Below are positions 1-6,480 of a stretch of DNA of 6,480 nucleotides, one piece after another. The number at the start of each line of letters is the position of its first letter. The stretch's first letter is position 1. The position numbers and the translations under genes are program-made. The notes under the pieces were generated by a model, which was not told the origin of the DNA, did not search any database, and saw only the letters and a program-made list of their open reading frames with translations. Source of the DNA: Anaerolineales bacterium UBA6131 (GTDB lineage: Bacteria > Chloroflexota > Anaerolineae > UBA2200); the NCBI GenBank assembly GCA_002435875.1, contig DIVN01000135.1:1-6480 (forward strand), read 5' to 3'.

Positions 1-933
1 CGGCGCTTTGACACGTCGATCAACGGGGCCGATATCTTCCAGGCTCTGCGCAATGTGTGGACCATGAACTGCCTGCAAATGTTGTTCGGCGGTGCGATCG
101 AGCTCACCCCAGCCATCTTTGCCTACAGTATGCTCTACCCCTATACTGACAACTATCTGGATGATCCCTCGGTTTCGGAGCGTGCCAAAGCCTCCTTCAA
201 CGAGCGTCTCGGGCAGTGGCTGGAGGGGAGGGGGCTTGCGCCACAAGGTGAGCGTGAAGGCAAGATCCTGCAGCTGGTTGGCATGATTCACCGCCAGTAC
301 CCGCCGGACGAGTACCCCCAGGTGCTTGAGAGCCTTCTGGCGATACACCGGGCGCAGTGCCGCAGCGTCGCATTGGCGCGGGGTGACCAGTCGCCTTACG
401 AAGCCAATGTGCTGGGCATCAGTCTGGAAAAGGGCGGCACCTCGGTGCTGGCAGACGGATACCTGGTGACGGGTGAACTGAGCCACGCCGAAGCGATGTT
501 CGTCTTTGGCTGGGGTGCGTTTGTACAGCTGGTCGATGATTTGCAGGACGTGCTGGGCGATGCTCGCGATGGCCTCGCCACGGTCTTTTCGCAGACGGCG
601 GGGCGTTGGATGCTGGATGGCATCACCAGCAGGACGGTCGGTTTGGGCTGGAAGGTCCTGGAGCGCCTGAACTGTTTCGCGGCACCGAGCGCTGAGCCCA
701 TTCGGGCCCTGATGCAACAATCCGTGCCACGCCTGGTAGTCGAGGCGGGAGGCAGAGCTGCGCACCTGTACAGCCATGACTATGTTGCTTTGCTTGAGAA
801 GCATTCGTTCTACCGTTTCGCCTACCTCCAGGAACAACAAGCGGCCTTGCCAAAGCAGGCCGACTCGATGTTGCGCTTGATCGATGCGTTTGCCCGGATG
901 GACGACGCCCCCACACCGTTTGCCCCGCCGTAG
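1..933 (+). CDS. Class I isoprenoid biosynthesis enzyme (terpene/prenyl synthase fold), 5'-truncated
   Basis: The frame is open from base 1 to the TAG at 931-933, giving 310 visible residues. The start is outside the window; the GTG at 55 is internal, because the preceding codons already read as the same helical protein. Two Asp-rich motifs stand out: DNYLDD at visible residues 50-55 and DDLQD at 179-183, inside FVQLVDDLQDVLGD. Two such motifs about 130 residues apart match the paired Mg2+-diphosphate sites of class I prenyl and terpene synthases, and the second resembles the FQxxDDxxD of polyprenyl synthases. The protein is largely helical, with no signal peptide or membrane span visible, so it is probably cytosolic. 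Near the C-terminus, EKHSFYRFAYL (266-276) looks like a conserved aromatic/basic patch. By family knowledge it should ionise or condense an allylic diphosphate; substrate and product cannot be read from sequence. It resembles the poorly characterised bacterial group annotated 'class 1 isoprenoid biosynthesis enzyme'; a distant relation to the YtpB/DUF2600 curcumene synthases is an alternative. The fold is likely, the reaction unknown. Confidence 0.72.
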   Translation, partial: RRFDTSINGADIFQALRNVWTMNCLQMLFGGAIELTPAIFAYSMLYPYTDNYLDDPSVSERAKASFNERLGQWLEGRGLAPQGEREGKILQLVGMIHRQYPPDEYPQVLESLLAIHRAQCRSVALARGDQSPYEANVLGISLEKGGTSVLADGYLVTGELSHAEAMFVFGWGAFVQLVDDLQDVLGDARDGLATVFSQTAGRWMLDGITSRTVGLGWKVLERLNCFAAPSAEPIRALMQQSVPRLVVEAGGRAAHLYSHDYVALLEKHSFYRFAYLQEQQAALPKQADSMLRLIDAFARMDDAPTPFAPP

Positions 934-1021
934 ACCATACATCCAGTGGGCCGCGAAGGGGTCACCGCTACGGAAGCCGGACGCTGTGGCATGCCGGGGC
1001 GCTGGATCAAGAGGAGCGTGT
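934..1021. other. Intergenic gap between the isoprenoid gene and addB
   Basis: These 88 bases hold the addB ribosome binding site near their right end. I see no GC-rich stem followed by a T run, so no intrinsic terminator for the isoprenoid gene, and no well-spaced -35/-10 pair. Read-through transcription from upstream into addB is therefore possible, but a diverged promoter cannot be excluded by eye. Confidence 0.5.
1009..1016 (+). promoter_or_regulatory. Ribosome binding site of the addB-like gene
   Basis: The sequence AAGAGGAG lies five bases before the ATG at 1022, a strong Shine-Dalgarno match at good spacing. It fixes the start at 1022. The same frame is open further upstream to 884, but that extension overlaps the end of the isoprenoid gene, is rich in Pro and Arg, and has no comparable site. 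Confidence 0.8.
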
Positions 1022-4000
1022 ATGCCAACACATCTGTACGTGGCCGCTGCCGCTTCCGGCAAGACGGCCTGGGCGCTCGAGCTGGCCCGCACCGCGGCAC
1101 ATGGCTTGCAGCAGACCCCCAGAGTGATCGTACCAACGCGCCTGCAGGTGCGTGCCTGTCGTCGTCGGCTAGCCGAGACGGGAGGGGCAATGGGCGTGCG
1201 GGTGATGACATTCGATCAGCTGTGCACGCAACTGCTCTCTGGGACTAGGCACACTTACGTGGAGCTGGCAGAGCCGGTGCGCTACCGTGTTCTCCGCGCT
1301 GTGGTGGATCGCTTGCCGCTTGATCATTACGCAGCTTTGGTGAACCGTCCGGGTTTCGTGCAGATCCTGCAAGAGTTGATTTGCGAGCTCAAGTCCGCGC
1401 GGGTATCGGCAGACGCCTTTGCTTCTGGCCTATTGAGGCTTGGGAGCCCGCCCCGGCTGGAGGAATTGGCCAAGATCTATAGCGAGTACGAAACCTGGTT
1501 GGAGACCCATGGATGGGTGGATCGACAAGGTATAGCCTGGCTGGCGAGTGAGGCACTCGAAGGCGGCGAAACTATTCTGACTGCCGAGTGGCCGCTGGTG
1601 ATTGTGGATGGATTTGACGATTTCAGCGAGGTGCAGCTTGCTGTGCTGCGCGGCCTCGCCCGGCAGGTGGGCAAGCTGGTGATCACCCTGACCGGCACTG
1701 TGGATAGCCCTGAGCGCCTGTGGGTGCACAGCCGATTTGCGCAAACGCGGCGCAGGTTGTGCGCCGCGCTTGAGATAGAGGCTGAGCCTTTGCCCCAGCT
1801 GCAGGCATGTATGGCCGGCTTGCCGGCGTATCTCGAGAGTGGCCTCTATCGCGCTGAGGCGAGCAGCCAAGCGATTGGCGCGGCGGTGAAGCTCATCGCG
1901 GCACCCGACAGGATGCGCGAAGTGCGGGCAGCATTGCGCTGGCTCAAGCAGAGGCTGGTAGGCGACGGTATGGCGTCCCGCGATCTGGCGCTGATGGCCC
2001 GTGATATTGGTCCATATCGAGACATGATCGTGCAGATCGCTGCTGAATTCGGCCTTCCGTTGCACCTGGCCTCCGGAGTTCCACTGGGCTCCGTTCCGGT
2101 GATCTCGGCGCTCCTTGATTTGATGCGGTTGTGCTTGCCCGTGAAAGAGGGCAGCACGGAGCTTAGCGTGCCGCGGCGGCTGGTGGTCGAAGCCTGGCGG
2201 TCGCCGTACTTTGACTGGACGGTAGCACGCGACCCGCTGCTGAGCATCGGCAGCGGCGATGCAGAGCGTCTGGACCGTGCGGCGAGGGCCGGCCGCGTGT
2301 TAGTGGGTACATCGCAGTGGGAAGAGGCGCTCGTGGGTCAGGCGAGTCGTGCTGGCTTAGCTGTGTGCGACAAAGACGCCGCCGAGGAGCAAGCCTCTTC
2401 GGCAGGTGGCGATGCGGAGCAGTTGTTGGTTAAGTTCCGCGAGTTTGTGCGGCGGATCGCCCCACCGACGGGCGCGCGCAGTGTGCGGGATTTTGTCTGC
2501 TGGCTGGAAGATCTGATTGGCGCCGATCCAGAGGCAGAACCGCGGGTCGCAGAGCCGGTCGATGAGACGTCCCTGCATGTTGCGGAACGCGCACGCGGGG
2601 CCGGGCCTGCACCAACCTTTGGCGCTGCGGCGGAATGGGACGTGGCGGCCCTCTGCTCGCTCAAGGAGCTCCTGCGCGGTCTGGTTTGGGCTGAGGGGGC
2701 TCTAGGCTCAACAGGAGGGATTGAGTATGCCCGCTTCTTCGGCGAGCTAGAGGGAGCGGTCCAGGCGGCAAGTTGCCAGCTGTCTTGGGATATCACAGAG
2801 GATATCCTGGTTTGCGACGTCCTGCAGGCGCGAGGCGTGCCGTTTCGAGCTGTGGCTATCCTTGGTCTTGCCGAGGGCGAATTCCCTAAGGCAGTCGATG
2901 AAGATCCTTTCCTGCGCGACCGCGATCGCCTGATGCTAAGCGAGACAGCGCGATTGCCGCTGCGACCATCGACTGTAAGCACGGAGGCCGAGTTCTTTTA
3001 CGAAGCGGTGACACGCGCCACCGATACGTTATTGCTGACGAGGTCGCGCCTTGCGGACAACGGGGCCGAATGGCAGGCCTCTCCCTTCTGGGAAGAACTG
3101 CAGCGCCTGGCACCCTCCCCTGTGGAGGTGCTGAGCACGGCCACTGCAGTTGCTCCCATGGAGGTGGCATCGTGGCCAGAGGTCTGGCAGACAGCCGTGA
3201 CGCGGCCTGAACAGGACGAGCTGCGCACATGGGCCTGCCGACAGCAAGCAGCGGAGTGGGCGGCGCTGGAGCTTGGAGGGAGGGTGATCCGAGAGCGGGC
3301 GGCGCGGACGTTGCCGAGCGTATACGCTGGACAACTAACCGAGCTGGCGGCCGAATTCGCCAAGAGATATGCGAGGGACAGCCATGTGTGGAGCGCCAGC
3401 CGCCTGGAGGCATACCGACAATGCCCCTTCCGCTTCTTTGTCGGCTCAGTGCTCGAACTAGAGCCTGTGGAAGAGCCGCAGGCAGGTCTGGACGCGCGCC
3501 AGTTGGGCAACATCTACCACCGCATCCTTGAGCAGTTGTACAAGGCGCCCGGCCTGTCCGACCCCAGGGACGTGAGCCAACTGCAGAGACTGTTGCCGGA
3601 AGTGGCCACAAAGGTGTTGGATGCAGCGCCTGAGCAAGAAGGTTTTCGCGCGACGGCCTGGTGGGTGCACACGCGCAGGGAGATCGAAACAAATGTTGCG
3701 CTATCGCTGGAGGCCTTGGCCGTGCTGGATGCTGAGGAGGACTATACCCCGATCGGCCATGAGGCGCGCTTCTTCGAGCCCAACGACCTGCGTGTCCCGG
3801 TTGGTGAAGATGGCTTCAGGCTGCATGGGGTGATTGACCGTGTCGACAGGGCAGGAGATGGGAGGGTACGAATCATTGACTACAAAACCGCCGGCCCGAC
3901 AAGATTCTCGAACAAGGCCGTGAGCGAGGGACTATTGCTGCAACTCTCGCTCTACGCCCTCGCGGCGAAGGAGGCCCTGGGGCTGGGCGTGCCGGCCGAT

Positions 4001-4228
4001 GGCTTCTACTGGCACGTTCAGCACGGTGAGGCAAGCCCGTTCCGTCTGAGTAAGTATCGCCACCTCGATGGGCGCGATGCCATGCAGGTCGCGGTAGATG
4101 CTGCGTGGGAGGCCGTGTGTGGCGTACGAGCCGCGCAGTTTGCGCCTTCTGGAGCGCGTGGCGATTGCCCCTCGTATTGCCCGGCTGCCGGCTTTTGCCC
4201 ACTGTACCATGAAGGTTTCCGAGGCTGA
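1022..4228 (+). CDS. addB: AddB/RexB-like helicase-nuclease subunit with PD-(D/E)XK nuclease and Fe-S cysteines
   Basis: This 1068-residue protein is the B subunit of an AddAB-type enzyme that processes DNA double-strand breaks. The N-terminus carries a Walker A motif (AAAASGKT, residues 8-15), and VDGFDDF near D196 is a Walker-B-like strand. A second helicase-like domain includes RSPYFDW, ARGVPF (603-608), LGLAEGEFP (614-622) and FYEAVTRATDTLLLTRSR, all typical of AddB. Other helicase motifs are weak, as in known AddB proteins, so it probably binds ATP but is not the main motor. The C-terminal nuclease begins with YRQCPFRFF (C801), then LGNIYH (H833), GVIDRVD (D939), IIDYKT (D953, K955) and QLSLY (Q974, Y978), so the catalytic set looks complete. 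C801 with C1049, C1053 and C1059 should bind a 4Fe-4S cluster. Residues about 440-545 are Ala/Glu/Gly-rich and poorly conserved-looking, perhaps linker. Length is slightly below the roughly 1150 residues usual for AddB. A generic annotation would be PD-(D/E)XK nuclease family protein; the adjacent AddA supports AddB. Confidence 0.88.
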   Translation: MPTHLYVAAAASGKTAWALELARTAAHGLQQTPRVIVPTRLQVRACRRRLAETGGAMGVRVMTFDQLCTQLLSGTRHTYVELAEPVRYRVLRAVVDRLPLDHYAALVNRPGFVQILQELICELKSARVSADAFASGLLRLGSPPRLEELAKIYSEYETWLETHGWVDRQGIAWLASEALEGGETILTAEWPLVIVDGFDDFSEVQLAVLRGLARQVGKLVITLTGTVDSPERLWVHSRFAQTRRRLCAALEIEAEPLPQLQACMAGLPAYLESGLYRAEASSQAIGAAVKLIAAPDRMREVRAALRWLKQRLVGDGMASRDLALMARDIGPYRDMIVQIAAEFGLPLHLASGVPLGSVPVISALLDLMRLCLPVKEGSTELSVPRRLVVEAWRSPYFDWTVARDPLLSIGSGDAERLDRAARAGRVLVGTSQWEEALVGQASRAGLAVCDKDAAEEQASSAGGDAEQLLVKFREFVRRIAPPTGARSVRDFVCWLEDLIGADPEAEPRVAEPVDETSLHVAERARGAGPAPTFGAAAEWDVAALCSLKELLRGLVWAEGALGSTGGIEYARFFGELEGAVQAASCQLSWDITEDILVCDVLQARGVPFRAVAILGLAEGEFPKAVDEDPFLRDRDRLMLSETARLPLRPSTVSTEAEFFYEAVTRATDTLLLTRSRLADNGAEWQASPFWEELQRLAPSPVEVLSTATAVAPMEVASWPEVWQTAVTRPEQDELRTWACRQQAAEWAALELGGRVIRERAARTLPSVYAGQLTELAAEFAKRYARDSHVWSASRLEAYRQCPFRFFVGSVLELEPVEEPQAGLDARQLGNIYHRILEQLYKAPGLSDPRDVSQLQRLLPEVATKVLDAAPEQEGFRATAWWVHTRREIETNVALSLEALAVLDAEEDYTPIGHEARFFEPNDLRVPVGEDGFRLHGVIDRVDRAGDGRVRIIDYKTAGPTRFSNKAVSEGLLLQLSLYALAAKEALGLGVPADGFYWHVQHGEASPFRLSKYRHLDGRDAMQVAVDAAWEAVCGVRAAQFAPSGARGDCPSYCPAAGFCPLYHEGFRG
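4221..4224 (+). promoter_or_regulatory. Ribosome binding site of the addA-like gene, inside the end of addB
   Basis: GAGG lies seven bases before the ATG at 4232 and within the last codons of the upstream gene. A second GAGG at 4227-4230 is too close to the start to serve. With only three bases between the TGA and this ATG, translational coupling of the two subunits is likely. Confidence 0.5.
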
Positions 4229-4231
4229 GGA

Positions 4232-6480
4232 ATGCTTGAGCTGATCTTGGCCAAGATGGGGATTAGCGCAGAGCAAGCACCTGCGGTCACGACGCGCGGG
4301 TGTGACGTTCTGGTCACGGCAGGAGCAGGCACGGGCAAGACGCGCACGCTCGTGGTGCGCTATCTTGGCTTGCTGGCCGACGGCTTGCCCTTGCGCTCGA
4401 TTGTGGCCATCACCTTCACACGTAAGGCGGCTCGCGAGATGCGCAACCGGGTGCGCAGCGCAGTGTATGAGCTGTCTAGAGACACGGCGTTCACACCTGG
4501 CCAGCGAGCTATGTGGGCGGACCACTATGCGGGCCTTGATGCGGCACGCATTGACACGATCCACGGACTGTGTGCGGATATCTTGCGCAGCCACCCGGCC
4601 GAAGCTCGGGTGGATCCTCGTCTGGCTGTGCTGGACGAGGCACCGGCGCAACTCCTGCGGGCTCAGGCCCTGGAGGAGGCGCTTGCCCTGGTTTCTGAGG
4701 ATCCTCTGGCGAGCCGGCTGCTTGCCGCATGGGGCGAGCGTGAGGTGCGCAGGGAACTGGACGGGATGTTGCGCCAACGCGTGGATGTGGATGAGGCACT
4801 GCGGGGATTGCCCGCGGAGGTTCTGCCGCTGTGGCAGCAAAAGCTCCAGCAGCATCAGGATGCTGTGCTCAATGGCTTGCTCGAGGATTGCGTCTGGAAC
4901 GATGCCGTCAGTTTGCTCAGGTCATGCGCAGCGGACCAGGATAGCGATCTCATGGAGATTGCACGCTGCCGTGCGCTTGCGGCGCTTGATGCACTGCCCT
5001 CGGCGCCGTCGCGCCTTGAGGCGCTGGCGATTGTGCGTGAGATCAATCTCAGAGGTGGAAGCAAGAAAGCCTGGCCAGGCGGTGAGGACGAGCTTGCGCA
5101 GGTTAAAGATGCGCTGCGCTCGATGCGTGCATTGTGGAAGGCGCAAGACCCCGCCAGATGGGCCATCTCGGCCCAGGACCAGGACCTGGCACGTGTCTAC
5201 CCGGCCCTGCGGAGTGCGTATGCGCTGGCCTGGGAGCACTACGCGCGACTCAAGTCGGAGCAGCATGCCCTCGATTTCGATGACCTGGAGCTGGGGGCAC
5301 TTGCGCTTCTGCGTGCCTACCCCGAAATCCTCCAGCACTGGCAGGATGAAATCGAGGCGTTGCTTGTGGACGAGTTCCAGGATACCAACGAGTACCAGCG
5401 CGATCTTGTAAGTCTGCTCAACGGCGGGCGTGGACGGCTCTTTGCGGTTGGCGATGCCAAGCAGTCGATCTACCGCTTCCGCGGTGCTGATGTATCCGTC
5501 TTCCGGGCTCAGCGGCAGCATATACTGGTCCAAGGTGGCCTCGTTGCAGAGCTGAACGTGTCCTATCGCGCGCATCAGGCGTTGGTTACCGGTCTCAACG
5601 ACCTGCTGTGCCCGGTGCTTGGCCAACGGGAGGATCCAGAGCAACCCTGGCTGGAGCCATTTGCCGCGATAAAGCCTGCGCGTGATGACCCTGCCCCCGG
5701 GCTGCAGCCCCCCTTCATCGAGCTGCATCTGAGCTGGGGGAGCAGGGCGAGCGGCGCACTCGACCTGGCGGCGGATGCTCTGGCCAGGCGGCTGGTCGAG
5801 CTGGCGGAGGCAAGCAAGGCAGCATCGGCCAAGGGCCACAATCCGGTTGCCTATGGCGATATGGCCATCCTTTGCCGCGCCTCCAACTCGTTTGCCGCCT
5901 ATGAAAATGCCCTGGAGCGCGCAGGCGTGCCATTCGTGACCGTGGCTGGAGGGGGATTCTTCGATCGACCCGAGGTGCGTGACCTGCTCAATGCCCTGCG
6001 AGCGCTGGCCGATCCGAGCGATGACCTGGCACTGGTGGGCCTGTTGCGCTCACCGGCTTTGGCCGTCAGCGATGTGGATCTCTACCGCCTGTGCAAGCGG
6101 CGGGACACGCACTACCCGAGCAGGTCGCTGTGGCAGGTACTCGCGGCAGAAGGGCAGACAGACGATAGTGACCGCCTGCCGCGCGCCGTATCGCTCATTC
6201 AGACTCTGCACGCCGCGGTGGGCCGCGTCTCGGTTGCGGCGTTGCTCAAGGCCTTCATGGACGAGTGCAACTATGGGACGCTGTGGGTGCGGGCTGGTCA
6301 GAAGAGGGCGGCAGACAATGCGCTGAAGCTCTGGCACGATGCGCAGGTCAGTGGGCTGGTGGGCGTGGGTGCGTTTCTGGACTATGTGCAGGGTTTGCGG
6401 GACGTGGCTGCCCGAGAGGGTGAAGCCCGCGTCCCCGCTGAGGGTGCAGTGCAGATTATGTCGGTGCATCAGGCCAAAGG
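4232..6480 (+). CDS. addA: AddA-like UvrD/RecB-family helicase subunit, 3'-truncated by window end
   Basis: From the ATG at 4232 the frame stays open to the last base: 749 complete codons and no stop. This should be the ATP-driven 3'-5' translocating motor of AddAB. Superfamily 1A motifs appear in order: a Q motif (ISAEQ, Q15), Walker A AGAGTGKT (30-37), motif Ia ITFTRKAAREM (60-70), motif Ib TIHGLC (H111), LDFDDL (347-352), Walker B LLVDEFQDTNEYQ (D380, E381), motif III VGDAKQSIYRFRGA (406-419), motif IV LNVSYRAH (R446), and the start of motif V, SVHQAKG, at the very end. LDFDDL and QSIYRFRGAD favour AddA/RecB over UvrD, PcrA or Rep. The stretch GDMAILCRASNSFAAYENAL and VGLLRSPALAVSD are also family-like. 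AddA proteins are usually 1150-1250 residues, so motif VI and the expected C-terminal nuclease are missing only because the window ends. The start could instead be the ATG at 4256 (M9), but 4232 has the better upstream site and tighter coupling. Confidence 0.9.
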   Translation, partial: MLELILAKMGISAEQAPAVTTRGCDVLVTAGAGTGKTRTLVVRYLGLLADGLPLRSIVAITFTRKAAREMRNRVRSAVYELSRDTAFTPGQRAMWADHYAGLDAARIDTIHGLCADILRSHPAEARVDPRLAVLDEAPAQLLRAQALEEALALVSEDPLASRLLAAWGEREVRRELDGMLRQRVDVDEALRGLPAEVLPLWQQKLQQHQDAVLNGLLEDCVWNDAVSLLRSCAADQDSDLMEIARCRALAALDALPSAPSRLEALAIVREINLRGGSKKAWPGGEDELAQVKDALRSMRALWKAQDPARWAISAQDQDLARVYPALRSAYALAWEHYARLKSEQHALDFDDLELGALALLRAYPEILQHWQDEIEALLVDEFQDTNEYQRDLVSLLNGGRGRLFAVGDAKQSIYRFRGADVSVFRAQRQHILVQGGLVAELNVSYRAHQALVTGLNDLLCPVLGQREDPEQPWLEPFAAIKPARDDPAPGLQPPFIELHLSWGSRASGALDLAADALARRLVELAEASKAASAKGHNPVAYGDMAILCRASNSFAAYENALERAGVPFVTVAGGGFFDRPEVRDLLNALRALADPSDDLALVGLLRSPALAVSDVDLYRLCKRRDTHYPSRSLWQVLAAEGQTDDSDRLPRAVSLIQTLHAAVGRVSVAALLKAFMDECNYGTLWVRAGQKRAADNALKLWHDAQVSGLVGVGAFLDYVQGLRDVAAREGEARVPAEGAVQIMSVHQAK

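Noticed and set aside
920..948. Possible promoter (TTGCCC with AT-containing CATACAT) before addB
   Set aside because: The spacing between the two elements is far too short for a sigma-70-type promoter and the -10 match is poor.
884..1021. Possible N-terminal extension of the addB product back to 884
   Set aside because: It would overlap the upstream gene by 50 bases, is Pro/Arg-rich with no domain character, and the strong ribosome site points to the ATG at 1022.
2788..2807. Inverted repeat GGATATC-6 nt-GATATCC
   Set aside because: Seven-base arms inside coding DNA that encode a D-I-x-x-D-I stretch; no T run, no intergenic position, so probably chance.
3932..4855. 307-codon open frame on the minus strand across the addB-addA junction
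   Set aside because: It lies opposite two well-supported genes, has Arg/His/Gln-rich composition typical of an antisense shadow in GC-rich DNA, and shows no known motif.
4302..5411. 369-codon open frame on the plus strand inside addA
   Set aside because: Its translation is dominated by Arg, Cys, Trp and Ser, as expected of an out-of-frame reading, while the overlapping frame shows the full series of helicase motifs.
5699..5710. Perfect 12-base palindrome GGGCTGCAGCCC
   Set aside because: One or two such palindromes are expected by chance in a window of this size, and this one is inside the addA coding frame.
4922..5839. 305-codon open frame on the minus strand inside addA
   Set aside because: It is antisense to conserved helicase motifs II-IV and has no recognisable domain or ribosome site.

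Overview
The window is GC-rich bacterial DNA, densely coded, with all genes on the + strand and strong G/C preference at third codon positions. It holds three protein genes and no RNA gene, insertion sequence, CRISPR array or prophage signal that I can see. The gene content (an unusual class I isoprenoid enzyme followed by an AddAB-type helicase-nuclease pair) would fit a bacterium such as a member of the Chloroflexota, but this is only a guess from protein style; no taxonomic marker is present.

Layout: bases 1-933 are the 3' part of a gene for a class I isoprenoid (all-alpha terpenoid-fold) enzyme whose start lies before the window. An 88-base gap follows, with a good Shine-Dalgarno sequence but no convincing terminator or promoter. 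Bases 1022-4228 encode a complete AddB/RexB-like subunit: a degenerate helicase with a C-terminal PD-(D/E)XK nuclease framed by four cysteines expected to hold a 4Fe-4S cluster. Three bases later, at 4232, begins an AddA-like UvrD/RecB-family helicase. It stays open to the last base and is cut off just inside helicase motif V, so its C-terminal helicase part and expected second nuclease lie beyond the window.

How the genes work together: the second and third genes almost certainly form one translationally coupled unit encoding the two subunits of an AddAB (RexAB) enzyme. That enzyme binds double-strand DNA ends, unwinds and degrades them, and prepares a 3' tail for RecA; it also degrades foreign linear DNA. 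The isoprenoid gene has no obvious functional link and may only be a co-directional neighbour. I did not find a clearly new system. The points most worth a second look are the substrate of the isoprenoid enzyme, the slightly altered cysteine spacing in the AddB cluster, and the Ala-led Walker A motif of AddB.
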